Shown one piece after another: positions 33,913-43,300 of a DNA stretch of 64,000 nucleotides. Location of the stretch: NCBI RefSeq assembly GCF_035590735.1, contig NZ_CP141595.1:2265001-2329000 (forward strand), read 5' to 3'. Numbering within the stretch: position 1 is the first letter of the stretch; each line of letters starts with the position of its first letter. A program made the position numbers and the translations under genes. Under the pieces are notes generated by a model. It had not been told where the DNA came from, did no database searches, and saw nothing but the letters and a program-made list of their open reading frames with translations. The DNA comes from Rossellomorea aquimaris. Its GTDB lineage: Bacteria; Bacillota; Bacilli; Bacillales; Bacillaceae_B.

Positions 33913-34704
33913 ATGAACGTGAAATTATTAGAGGAAAGAATTCTGGACGCTATTGATAAATGCATAGGCAGAGTCAGTGTAGCCATTGACCTGCCAACAC
34001 ACTCCATCCAAATCAATAATGACACTCCTTTTTCTGCCGCAAGTTTAATCAAGGTTCCGATCTTACTTGAAGGCTTTCGTCAGGCAGAGCAAGGGAAAAT
34101 CGATTTAAATGAAACGGTAATGGTCCCTAAAGAGGATAGAGTGGGAGGGGCAGGAGTGTTGTCAACACTCTCCGAAAATATTTCGCTGACGGTAGAAGAC
34201 CTCCTCACACTCATGATCATAGTGTCGGATAACACCGCGACGAATCTAATTATCGACCGTATAGGATCAGAAGCAATAAATAACCTTTGTAAATCTTTAG
34301 CATTAAAACACACTAATCTTGGGCGGAAACTGATGGATTTTCAAGCAATGGAACAAGGGTATGACAATTTCACCTCTGCTTCTGATATCATCACCTGCTT
34401 ACGTATACTGGACAAGAGCCCGCTATTCAGTGAGCAAAGCCGTGAAAAGATGCTATTTATATTGCATCAGCAGCAATTTGGTACCAAGCTTCCGGCAAGA
34501 ATGGACAGGGAAAGAGTCTTTATAGCAAACAAAACAGGGGAATTACCTGGGGTTGAACATGATTGTGCTATTGTTCGGTATGAAGAAAAAACTGCCTACA
34601 TAGTTGTATTAATTGATGGTCTTGGGGAAAGCGAATCTGCGCGAGACACAATTGCGGAAATCGGTAAGCTTCTATTTGATTATTTAACTAAGCCTGATTT
34701 GTAA
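33913..34704 (+). CDS. cytosolic class A beta-lactamase-like serine hydrolase
   Basis: A 263-residue member of the Beta-lactamase2 (class A fold) group. It has the three active-site motifs SLIK (Ser44, Lys47), SDN (Ser105-Asp-Asn107) and KTG (Lys207-Thr-Gly209). The usual omega-loop ExxLN with the deacylating glutamate is not seen; DFQAMEQGYDNFTSA occupies that stretch. There is no signal peptide or lipobox, so it should stay in the cytosol. It lies 14 bases after ykfD and is the last gene of the muropeptide operon. I infer a peptidase or amidase role on recycled wall peptides rather than antibiotic resistance. Confidence 0.85.
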   Translation: MNVKLLEERILDAIDKCIGRVSVAIDLPTHSIQINNDTPFSAASLIKVPILLEGFRQAEQGKIDLNETVMVPKEDRVGGAGVLSTLSENISLTVEDLLTLMIIVSDNTATNLIIDRIGSEAINNLCKSLALKHTNLGRKLMDFQAMEQGYDNFTSASDIITCLRILDKSPLFSEQSREKMLFILHQQQFGTKLPARMDRERVFIANKTGELPGVEHDCAIVRYEEKTAYIVVLIDGLGESESARDTIAEIGKLLFDYLTKPDL

Positions 34705-34760
34705 AAAAGTGGCTTAGCCTGATTTGAATTTTCTCTATACCTCAAACAACCTTTACCATA

Positions 34761-34794
34761 AGAAAAGCATCCTAAATCTTCAGGATGCTTTTTG
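34761..34794. terminator. bidirectional terminator ending the dpp-ykf operon
   Basis: AAAAGCATCCT and AGGATGCTTTT form an 11-base stem. The stop of the convergent STAS gene lies within it. Confidence 0.8.
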
Positions 34795-35596
34795 ACTTTT
34801 GCAAATGTAAAAGCGCCGTGTGAAGACTGGCGAACGTGGGTATATGCTTAATTACGATGCCCAGGTTGACCATGGTTTGAGCGATTTCGGGCCTTATGCC
34901 TGTTAGGATTGCTTGAATTCCAGCTAATTTAAGCGCAGCTACAACTTTGATGAGTTGATCTGCTACCATTGTATCCACAACCGACACTCCGGACAAGTCA
35001 ATAATCAGATAATTCAGCTCCAATGAAGCTCCTTCTGATAGTGCCCTTTCCATTAAATCCTTCGCACGTCCTGAATTTATATCTCCTATAAGAGGAAGAA
35101 CGGCAATCGTATTTGTCACTTTCACAATCGGTATAGAAAGTTCAGAGCTGACCGTTCCTGCAAGGGAATTAGAATAGGAAACAGTAAGGCGATAAATGGC
35201 TCGATCCACTCCTGAATGAAAAAGAGAAAGAATGTCATAAAACGTTTCTAAGGACAGTTCATTCTCAATTGCGTTAGTTTTAATTAATTTTCCAATTTCA
35301 TGCCGGAAGTAATGAAGATCTCCTAGAGCTACTTCAAGTGAAATTTCCAACTGCTTAAATAAAGTAATAGTAGAACATGCCCATTTATCAATTGATTGTT
35401 GAATATCATGAGAACGCAGTGATTGGGCTAAATGCTCAATCATTTCCCCTCTCCATTTTCGCAGGGGTACATTTACAATATTAGGGTAAGAAGTATCATT
35501 GTTTGTTCTTTCTTGAATCAAATTAATTTTTGAATCTACTATGTTGTTAATGAATTCAAGGTACTTGTTTTCGTCATGAATTGCATTCATTGACAT
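34772..35596 (-). CDS. RsbR-type STAS protein (stressosome component)
   Basis: A 274-residue RsbR paralogue with an N-terminal non-haem-globin-like helical sensor domain (residues 1-150) and a C-terminal STAS domain (155-270). The STAS region reads PLIGDINSGRA and LSGVSVVDTMVAD. The phosphorylation sites of B. subtilis RsbRA, Thr171 and Thr205, correspond to Ser175 and Thr209 here. RsbR proteins with RsbS form the stressosome, which releases RsbT to switch on sigma-B. No rsbS or rsbT is nearby, as is usual for paralogues scattered in Bacillus genomes. Confidence 0.85.
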   Translation of the reverse strand: MSMNAIHDENKYLEFINNIVDSKINLIQERTNNDTSYPNIVNVPLRKWRGEMIEHLAQSLRSHDIQQSIDKWACSTITLFKQLEISLEVALGDLHYFRHEIGKLIKTNAIENELSLETFYDILSLFHSGVDRAIYRLTVSYSNSLAGTVSSELSIPIVKVTNTIAVLPLIGDINSGRAKDLMERALSEGASLELNYLIIDLSGVSVVDTMVADQLIKVVAALKLAGIQAILTGIRPEIAQTMVNLGIVIKHIPTFASLHTALLHLQKSKSILKI

Positions 35597-35937
35597 ATAA
35601 TAACCCCCTACTAATGATCAAAATTGCGAGTTTTACAATTATGTAAATATATTTGGAAAAAGGATAGAGGAATCGCTGGATTTTATGTTATGCTTTTCAA
35701 TAAAGAGTACATAAGCAATGATACTAAATGAGGACGTATAGATATCTCATGAAGAGATCACTTTACAAGAAGAAGATTCACAACATGATGAAGATTAAAG
35801 AGTAGGTCATTTAAATACTTTCCTACTATTCTATTATATCGAATGATACCATTTGGGAATGTTTCTGTTTAGCCACCCTCTAATAGATTTTATACATTGC
35901 TTTTCTGCCATTAAGGTTCAGAAAGGGGTACTGAGGA
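35597..35937. other. intergenic gap
   Basis: About 340 bases between divergent genes. It must contain promoters for the STAS gene and the XRE-PAS gene. A 25-codon frame from ATG 35727 has no ribosome site. I see no hairpin or repeat of note. Confidence 0.4.
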
Positions 35938-36486
35938 TTGAATAAAAGAACTTGGCTTATTAAGTTGAGAAAAATGAAAAAGATGACCCAACAGGAAGTG
36001 GCTTCGAAAGCTTTCATTGAAAGGTCCTACTATGCCCAAATCGAGAACGGGATCCGCAAACCGAGCAGTGAGGTCACTGTAAAGCTTGGTGAAGTATTGG
36101 ACTTCCATGCATCCAGCTTTAATCTCGAGGAAAATCCATTCTCGATTGCTTTACAGAATGCACCTGTCGTGCTCGCACATTGTGATACTCAATTACGCTA
36201 TACCTGGATATTTAATACTCCTGATCTTGTTCCAGACGATCACATTGGAAAAACCGACGTAGAGCTTGATAATAATGAAGGGAATAGGGCATTAATGAAG
36301 TTGAAAGAGGAAGTATTAGAAGAAAAGGCCCCCATCAATCGAGTGATCTCGATTACTTTAAAAACAGGAACGATTTCCTATAATGTATACGCCCACCCCC
36401 TATTAAATGAAGAAGGCACCATTATCGGTGTGGCCACTGCTTCTACTGAAATAAATATCTCCCACCCTAAAGATGATCTCGATTAG
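35938..36486 (+). CDS. XRE-family regulator with a PAS-like domain
   Basis: A 182-residue regulator. Residues 5-62 are a Cro/C1-type helix-turn-helix (LIKLRKMKKMTQQEVASKAFIERSYYAQIENGIRKPSSEVTVKLGEVL). Residues 75-175 look like a PAS fold (APVVLAHCDTQLRYTWIFNT, DHIGKTDVELD, YNVYAHPLLNEEGTIIGVATASTEI). PAS domains bind a ligand or cofactor. It starts at TTG with GAAAGGGG upstream. It is alone, with a terminator after it, so its targets are unknown. Confidence 0.8.
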   Translation: MNKRTWLIKLRKMKKMTQQEVASKAFIERSYYAQIENGIRKPSSEVTVKLGEVLDFHASSFNLEENPFSIALQNAPVVLAHCDTQLRYTWIFNTPDLVPDDHIGKTDVELDNNEGNRALMKLKEEVLEEKAPINRVISITLKTGTISYNVYAHPLLNEEGTIIGVATASTEINISHPKDDLD

Positions 36487-36506
36487 CATACATATTGAAT
36501 TGATAC

Positions 36507-36545
36507 TAAAGGCGTGCATCCCAATGAGGAAGCACGCTTTTTATT
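36507..36545 (+). terminator. terminator
   Basis: AAAGGCGTGC pairs with GCACGCTTTTT around a 14-base loop after the XRE-PAS gene. Confidence 0.7.
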
Positions 36546-36564
36546 ATAAATCAAATCCCTTTAC

Positions 36565-36581
36565 ATACCGTAATGGGGTAT
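36565..36581 (+). promoter_or_regulatory. CsoR box upstream of csoR
   Basis: ATACCGTAATGGGGTAT; its reverse complement reads ATACCCC-N5-GGTAT, the same form as the site before copA at 37255. It lies 30 bases before csoR. Confidence 0.7.
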
Positions 36582-36609
36582 AGTATATTTAGAGCATGGA
36601 GGTGGGAAA

Positions 36610-36990
36610 ATGACCGATGAAAAGAATGAAAGATATCCTGAGATTAACCCATCCGTGATTCAAGAAGAAGAGCGTGTTATAGATCATGCTGCGTGCTCAG
36701 ACGAACAAGTTCGGAAAAGCCATCATTCTGATAATGTTAAGAAAAACCTTGTAACTCGATTAAATCGAATTGAAGGTCAAATAAGAGGAATTAAAGGCTT
36801 GATTGAGCGCGATACGTATTGTGATGATGTCATTACACAAATATCCGCCACTCAATCTGCCCTCAACAGCGTAGCCAAAATTCTATTAGAAGGTCATATG
36901 AAAACATGTGTTCTTGATCGGATTCAAGAAGGTGACACAGAAGTATTAGATGAAGTTATGGTTACCATTCAAAAACTTATGAAAAAATAA
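36610..36990 (+). CDS. csoR: copper-sensing repressor CsoR
   Basis: A 126-residue all-helical repressor of the CsoR/RcnR family. The Cu(I) ligands are Cys71 (DTYCDDV), His96 and Cys100 (EGHMKTC), the Cys-His-Cys triad of CsoR. The DNA-contact helix includes LVTRLNRIEGQIRGI. It has an N-terminal extension of about 35 residues with His/Cys (IDHAAC, HH) that could add metal contacts. Copper binding releases DNA and induces copZA. ATG follows GGAGGTG. Confidence 0.93.
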   Translation: MTDEKNERYPEINPSVIQEEERVIDHAACSDEQVRKSHHSDNVKKNLVTRLNRIEGQIRGIKGLIERDTYCDDVITQISATQSALNSVAKILLEGHMKTCVLDRIQEGDTEVLDEVMVTIQKLMKK

Positions 36991-37004
36991 AGGAGTGTAT
37001 ACAG

Positions 37005-37211
37005 ATGCAAAAAGAATCGTTAACAGTGGAAGGTATGTCTTGCGGACATTGTGTTAAAGCAATTGAAGGCAGTGTTGCTAAATTAGCCGGTGTGAAATCG
37101 GTGCGAGTAAGTCTGGAAGGAAAGAAAGTAGAAGTTGAATTCGATGATTCACAAGTAAAGCTTGATGACATCAAAGAAACAATCGATGATCAGGGATATG
37201 ATGTTGTGTAA
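37005..37211 (+). CDS. copZ: copper chaperone CopZ
   Basis: A 68-residue ferredoxin-like heavy-metal-associated domain with the MxCxxC motif GMSCGHC. It hands Cu(I) to the N-terminal domains of CopA. It begins 15 bases after csoR (AAAGGAGTG ribosome site), so the two are co-transcribed. A hairpin with a T-rich tail lies between it and copA. Confidence 0.93.
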   Translation: MQKESLTVEGMSCGHCVKAIEGSVAKLAGVKSVRVSLEGKKVEVEFDDSQVKLDDIKETIDDQGYDVV

Positions 37212-37214
37212 GGA

Positions 37215-37241
37215 TACTGTGCTTTCTCAGCACGGTTTTCT
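37215..37241 (+). terminator. weak intercistronic terminator copZ-copA
   Basis: CTGTGCT and AGCACGG pair (one wobble) followed by TTTTCTTTT. It would raise CopZ over CopA. Confidence 0.5.
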
Positions 37242-37254
37242 TTTACAAAGAAGT

Positions 37255-37271
37255 ATACCCCGTATAGGTAT
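37255..37271 (+). promoter_or_regulatory. second CsoR box, just before copA
   Basis: ATACCCCGTATAGGTAT matches ATACCCC-N5-GGTAT of the first box in inverse orientation. It ends 13 bases before the copA ATG, next to its ribosome site, so CsoR may also block copA locally. Confidence 0.65.
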
Positions 37272-37284
37272 GGAGGGTTGAGAT

Positions 37285-39702
37285 ATGGCTCAGCATAAAG
37301 AAAGCAATATAGATATAACAGGAATGACTTGCGCTGCATGTGCGAATCGAATCGAAAAAGGTTTAAATAAAATGGAAGGTGTAGAAAAGGCAGCGGTCAA
37401 CTTCGCGATGGAGAAAGCAGCGGTAAAATACAATCCTGAAGTAGTGAAACCAATGGATCTTCAAAAAGTGATTCGAGATCTAGGTTATGACGTACAACTC
37501 GAAAAAACCGAGTTTGATATTAGCGGGATGACCTGTGCCGCTTGTTCTGCAAGAATCGAGAAAGTATTAAATAAGCAAGATGGTATACAACATGCAACGG
37601 TTAATTTGGCCTTAGAAAAAGCAACCATTGAGTATGCCCCTGGGACAATCTCGACAGATGAAATCATTAAAAAGGTTGATTCAATTGGCTACCGTGCAAC
37701 AGTGAAAAATGATGACAATCAAGAAGAACAAACCGATCATAAACTTCAGGAGATTCAGAAGCAAAAGCGTAAATTCATATGGTCACTATTATTATCTCTG
37801 CCCCTATTATGGTCAATGGTCAGTCATTTTGAATTTACATCGTTCATCCCATTACCTGAAATCTTAATGAACCCTTGGGTGCAAATGGCTTTAGCAACAC
37901 CTGTACAGTTTATTATCGGGAAACAATTTTACGTTGGTGCTTATAAAGCATTAAAGAACAATAGTGCCAATATGGATGTATTGGTTGCACTTGGTACATC
38001 TGCTGCTTACTTTTACAGTGTGTTTCTTGCTTATAGGTCCATTGGATCGGGAATGCATATGGTTGAGTTATATTTTGAAACAAGTGCCATTTTAATCACA
38101 CTCATTATTCTCGGAAAATTGTTTGAAGCCAAGGCAAAAGGTCGTTCTTCTCAAGCCATAAAGAAGCTTATGGGTCTTCAAGCTAAAACAGCAACGGTGG
38201 AAAGAGACGGGAATGAAGTGGAAATTCCTTTAGAAGGCGTTGTAGCAGGAGATATTGTATACATCAAACCAGGTGAAAAAGTACCTGTAGATGGAGAAGT
38301 CATCGAAGGTCGTTCAGTACTTGATGAATCGATGATTACAGGAGAAAGCGTTCCGGTGGATAAATCTATAGGTGATACATTAATCGGTGCCACAATGAAT
38401 AAAAACGGATTCCTTAAAATGAAAGCTACAAAGGTAGGAAGGGATACAGCTCTGGCACAAATTATCAAAGTGGTGGAGGATGCTCAAGGTTCCAAGGCTC
38501 CTATTCAAAGGTTAGCGGATACAATATCGGGAATATTTGTCCCTATTGTTGTAGGTATTGCAGTCCTTACATTTCTTGTCTGGTACATTTGGGTTGAACC
38601 AGGTAATTTTGCCGAAGCACTTGAAAAACTGATTGCCGTACTTGTGATTGCCTGTCCTTGTGCCCTTGGATTAGCGACTCCGACTTCGATAATGGCAGGA
38701 TCCGGACGTTCAGCAGAATTCGGGATTCTCTTTAAAGGCGGAGAGCATTTGGAATCGACCCACGGAATTACAACCGTTATACTCGACAAAACGGGTACTG
38801 TTACAAATGGTGAACCGGTTTTAACAGATGTAAAAGTGGAAACTGGTTTTGATGAAGAGAATTTTCTTGCTTTGGTTGGAGCGGTGGAACGGTCTTCTGA
38901 GCATCCACTTGCTGTTTCAATTGTTAAAGGGATTAAAGAAAAAGGGATTCCTTTATTAGGTAGTGAAGATTTTGATTCTATACCAGGGTATGGTGTAAAA
39001 GCAAAAGTAGAAGGTACAGATGTAGTCATCGGTACCACGAAATTGATGGAACAAGAGGGTGTTCACATCGATTACGTGTTAGAAACCAAACTAGCCCTCG
39101 AAACAGAAGGGAAGACGGTTATGCTTGTTGCTTTTAATGGGAACTATGCCGGTCTTGTCGCTGTAGCGGACACTATAAAAGATACTTCGAAACAAGCCAT
39201 TCAACGGTTAAAGGATATGGAGTTAGAAGTCATCATGATCACAGGTGACAATCAGCGAACCGCTGAAGCAATTGCAAAGGAAGCTGGCATTCAGCATGTA
39301 ATTGCAGAAGTATTGCCTGAAGGAAAAGCAATGGAAGTTCAAAAACTGCAGGAGGACGGAAAGAAAGTCGCGATGGTCGGGGATGGAATCAATGATGCTC
39401 CTGCACTTGCGATGGCGGATATCGGAATGGCGATCGGAACAGGTACGGACGTTGCCATGGAAGCTGCCGATATCACCCTCATCCGCGGTGACTTGAACAG
39501 TATCGCCGATGCTATCTTCATGAGTAAGAAAACCATACGTAATATTAAACAAAACCTGTTTTGGGCACTGGCCTATAACTCACTCGGCATCCCAGTTGCC
39601 GCAATCGGACTATTAGCACCATGGCTTGCTGGAGCTGCAATGGCATTTAGTTCTGTGTCTGTTGTCTTGAATGCATTACGATTGCAGAGAGTGAAGCTGT
39701 AA
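37285..39702 (+). CDS. copA: Cu(I)-exporting P1B-type ATPase CopA
   Basis: An 805-residue P1B-1 ATPase. Two N-terminal metal-binding domains carry GMTCAAC at residues 13-19 and 81-87. Eight membrane helices include the transport motif CPC (457-459) in VIACPCALGLATP. The phosphorylation site is Asp501 in DKTGT, preceded by the TGES loop (MITGESVPVD); HP is in SSEHPLAVS and the hinge is GDGINDAPALAMADIG. It pumps Cu(I) out of the cytosol. GGAGGG precedes the ATG. Confidence 0.95.
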   Translation: MAQHKESNIDITGMTCAACANRIEKGLNKMEGVEKAAVNFAMEKAAVKYNPEVVKPMDLQKVIRDLGYDVQLEKTEFDISGMTCAACSARIEKVLNKQDGIQHATVNLALEKATIEYAPGTISTDEIIKKVDSIGYRATVKNDDNQEEQTDHKLQEIQKQKRKFIWSLLLSLPLLWSMVSHFEFTSFIPLPEILMNPWVQMALATPVQFIIGKQFYVGAYKALKNNSANMDVLVALGTSAAYFYSVFLAYRSIGSGMHMVELYFETSAILITLIILGKLFEAKAKGRSSQAIKKLMGLQAKTATVERDGNEVEIPLEGVVAGDIVYIKPGEKVPVDGEVIEGRSVLDESMITGESVPVDKSIGDTLIGATMNKNGFLKMKATKVGRDTALAQIIKVVEDAQGSKAPIQRLADTISGIFVPIVVGIAVLTFLVWYIWVEPGNFAEALEKLIAVLVIACPCALGLATPTSIMAGSGRSAEFGILFKGGEHLESTHGITTVILDKTGTVTNGEPVLTDVKVETGFDEENFLALVGAVERSSEHPLAVSIVKGIKEKGIPLLGSEDFDSIPGYGVKAKVEGTDVVIGTTKLMEQEGVHIDYVLETKLALETEGKTVMLVAFNGNYAGLVAVADTIKDTSKQAIQRLKDMELEVIMITGDNQRTAEAIAKEAGIQHVIAEVLPEGKAMEVQKLQEDGKKVAMVGDGINDAPALAMADIGMAIGTGTDVAMEAADITLIRGDLNSIADAIFMSKKTIRNIKQNLFWALAYNSLGIPVAAIGLLAPWLAGAAMAFSSVSVVLNALRLQRVKL

Positions 39703-39705
39703 ACT

Positions 39706-39746
39706 AAAAAGAGATCAAAGGGAATTATAATCCTTTGATCTCTTTT
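39706..39746 (+). terminator. terminator of the copper operon
   Basis: AAAAGAGATCAAAGG and CCTTTGATCTCTTTT form a long perfect stem with an 8-10-base loop. Confidence 0.88.
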
Positions 39747-39765
39747 ATTGTTTCAAACCTATTAA

Positions 39766-40107
39766 TTATCGATCCGTTTCTGTGAATTTGATATTAATCA
39801 GCTTTTCAGTATCTGTTTCAAACTGAATGTCCACAAACACACCAAATTCTTTCCCCCCACGTTTTAACCATAGCTTAAACTTCTCAGTCGATACCTTCGA
39901 TCCGTTTTCCTTCCCGATATGAAGATAGTCAACGATCGCTGCATCAGGATATTTCTCTTTAGTTTTTTTCACTGCCAGACTTCCCCATTTAGCATAAGAG
40001 GGAATCTCTTGTTGAGCGTGTACGTGAATGGGTTTCAGGTCAACTATTGGTGAGTATGCAATAAAAATCATGCATAGAACAATTGGGATATGTCGTTTCA
40101 TTTTCAA
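39766..40107 (-). CDS. DUF3889-like secreted protein
   Basis: A 113-residue protein with an N-terminal signal peptide (MKRHIPIVLCMIFIAYSPIV, likely cut after HVHAQ). The mature part begins PSYAKWGSLAVKKTKEKYPDAAIVDYLHIG, the hallmark of the Bacillus DUF3889 family, and ends in a short beta sheet. The function is unknown. Starts at ATG 40113, TTG 40107 or ATG 40101 are possible; AAGAAGG is best spaced for TTG 40107. Confidence 0.75.
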   Translation of the reverse strand: MKMKRHIPIVLCMIFIAYSPIVDLKPIHVHAQQEIPSYAKWGSLAVKKTKEKYPDAAIVDYLHIGKENGSKVSTEKFKLWLKRGGKEFGVFVDIQFETDTEKLINIKFTETDR

Positions 40108-40302
40108 TACCATAACCTTCTTTTTATCTTGTAGGTTTGTCTAGTCTGGCTGAAATTATTCTGCATTTTCCATTTAGCTTACAATTACATGAGTAAATGA
40201 AATATTTTTAAAATTAGAATATTCTTTACTTACTCATCATAAAATCTTAAACTGTGTGTGAGGAAGAAAATCTTTCCAACTAAATGAAAGGAGGCGATGA
40301 CG

Positions 40303-40368
40303 ATGATTAAAATCGTCGATGCAATGCAAAAAATCAATAAGGATGGGGTTATATATAATAAAACCTAG
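40303..40368 (+). CDS. putative 21-residue peptide upstream of the GNAT fusion gene
   Basis: A short frame from ATG 40303 (or 40297) to TAG 40366-40368 encodes a peptide beginning MIKIVDAMQKINKDG. AAAGGAGGCGATGACG before it is among the strongest ribosome sites in the window. It ends 14 bases before the large GNAT fusion gene and may be a leader peptide or a small protein coupled to it. I do not recognise it. Confidence 0.45.
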   Translation: MIKIVDAMQKINKDGVIYNKT

Positions 40369-40382
40369 CGCAGGAGGACATT

Positions 40383-43300
40383 ATGAAGACGACTATAGAG
40401 CAAGTGAAAATCGTAGAATATCATGAAGGTTTAGCAAAAGGAATTGCGAAAATGTGGAATGAAAGCCGTGAAAACTGGGGTGGAGATTCCATTGTCACCA
40501 CTGAACAAGATGTGAAAGATAAAGAAGCCAACTCCACAAATCTCCATCTATTTTTGGCAATGGTGGGAGATGAAATAGCAGGCTACTGCGGATTGTCTGA
40601 ATATCGTGAGGATGAAGGTGCCCTATACATTCCTCTTCTGAACGTGCACCCCAAGTATCAGGGCTTGAAGATCGGCAAACAACTCGTACTGAAAGCGTTA
40701 GAAAAGACTGTGGAATTAAAATGGCCGAGACTGGATTTATTTACGTGGGCGGGTAATACAAAAGCCGTGCCTCTGTACAAAAAATGCGGATTCTTCTGGG
40801 AAGAGCGCGATGACACAGTACATCTGATGAATTTTATTCCGATGGTGCTCCAAATTGACTGGCTGAAGCCATTTTTTGAGAAGCATGATTGGTATACAAC
40901 GAGTCAGCGTTTAATTGAAATCCAACCCGATGGACTGAAAGATCGAGATCATACTTATTACGAATACAAATGGGAAGCAGAAAATGAGTTCGTTCGTATA
41001 CAATTTGAACGAACGGGAAGAGGCATTCGCTTAATTGAAACGCAGGATTTTTTAGTGGAAATGAGGCTGCCTGACTTTAAGATGCTCGAGAAAAAAGAAC
41101 ACTATGTGACTTATCATGTAGAAAATCGCAAAGAGAAACCTGTTGAAATATCCCTAAATGGAATATCATCTCCTCATGTAAAGCATGAATTCCATGAGAC
41201 CGTTTTAGTGTCTAAGAACTGGATTGGAGAATTCCCTGTCAGTGTCTCCATGCCAACTAGCCAACCAAGTCCCTGGAAGACTCACCCGACTGTCGGGGTG
41301 GCGGTTGAGGTGGATGGTCAATCAATCCCATTAGCACTGGGGGTGTTTCCTAAACAAGCTGGGAAGCTTCATTTAAAATCGGTAAAAAAGAATTGGAAAA
41401 CCCATGGTAAAGGAATGCTCTATCTTGATTTGGAAAGCCAATTAGAAGAAGAAACTACATGGACGATCAAACTTCCTTTAAATAAGGTAGTAGAGTGGGA
41501 AACCTCAGAAGTGATGGCAAAAATCGAAGGGAAAAAGAGAGTGTCGATTCCACTTCCGATCCAGCTATTGAAAAATGGCTTTTTGTCAGAAGAAGTGAAT
41601 GTAGAGGTTGAACGGAAAAACGGGGACGTGACTGCTTTTTCCACTCAGCTGTCATTGGCTCTACCGGGATTTGGAGCGAAATTTGGTGGCGATACAGAAG
41701 AGCATTGGATCGGGTTTAACGGTCCCCACTACGTAGAGATTGAAAAACGAAACCATATCGTCAAGGTAGGCTCTATGAATTCAATCCAAGATCCGATAAC
41801 TTTCTTCACACCAAAATTCGGAAAACCCTATAGTGAAGAGTTTTCTAAGAAAGAAGCCTCTTCTGTAGAATTTATTGAGCTTCCTGAAGCTTTTGTGATG
41901 AAAACAACACTAAAGTCAGATGCATTTTCCTCCATACTTTTGAACACCTATTTTAAGATTTACGGTGATGGCTTAGTGGAGATCAAACATGAAGTGGTGA
42001 ATTCCGGAGAAGATGACAGGAAGCATCTTTCCTTCATCCAGCCTGTTTTTATAAACTTTGAAGGAATGGCTATCCCCCAAAGGGATGGAGTCTTAATCGG
42101 GAATGAGTCACTGGTTCCTTTTATGGAATATATTTATGATAAAGATATGGCTGAACGTTGGATTTTCACACGTTCTTCAATTGGGGATACTATCGGCCTT
42201 GCTTGGCCAGAAGAAGCTCTTGGAAGAAAAGATGATTGGCGAATGGCTCTTGAATATAAAATCGACATGATACAATCCCAGGAAAAAACGTGTTTAGGTC
42301 CCATCCTGGTCGGGATCAATACTTCCAACCACTGGTCAAAGTGGCGGGAGTTGGTGTTGGGTGATGAAGGGGACATGAAAGAGCTGCCCCTGTATGCGTT
42401 AGATAAAACAGGTGGAGATATTATTTCTTCTGTTGGAAAAAGGGAAGAATATTTGTTCCAATCCAAGCTTACTCCTTTTATTCATGGTAAATTAACCGTT
42501 CATTCAGAAAATGTAACGTTCGTAAAAGAAGTGGATAAAGCTGAAGCAGTAACCCGTGTGAACCTTGGACTAGAGCATTCTTCACCAGGTGTAAAATGGA
42601 TAGAAGGGGAATTCGATTCCAAAAGCCACTTCGGAAAAGTTGAAGTTATGCAACTTGTTAAGGGGAAGAAGGAAGTGAAGGTTGAGAGGAACGAAGATGT
42701 CTGGTCTGTAGATAATAGTGTCATTTCGTTTAAAGCGTCATCTGCTTATTATCCTGGTATCTATTCCTTATCGATTGACGGTAAGGAAACGTTGGATCAT
42801 CAATATCCAAACCCGGGCCCACGGGCGTGGTGGAATCCGTGGGGTGGAGGTATCAGGTACTCTTTCCAAGCCGTTAGTACCTATTCAATGCTGAAAGAGA
42901 AAACTGCAATCGGATCTGTTACAAGGATGGATCAACACGGTCATCAGTGGGCAGGGATTTGTTTGACAACAGAATTTAAGGAGCATGAAAAGATGAAGGG
43001 GGTTGTTCTTCGTCAATATGCGTTAACACTTCCAGAAGTGCCGGTCCTGGCTGTATACGCAGAGATTCAGCAGGATTCAGGAAGAACGTATACGAACGAA
43101 TTACTGGATGTGGAGGCTTTCTTCAAGGCTGGTGAAACGTTAACATCCAGTTTCGTTAAACTTCCAACACAAGGTATGATCCATAAATACTATGCAGGCC
43201 TTGAAGAATTTGTATTGAAAGATACACCATTTATTACAGTTGGATCGGATGATCACCCAGAATCCATCACCTTCGTTCACCCAAGCACTAAAAAACGGTC

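Noticed and set aside
35727..35804. 25-codon basic frame in the STAS/XRE spacer
   Set aside because: There is no ribosome site ahead of its ATG and no terminator after it.
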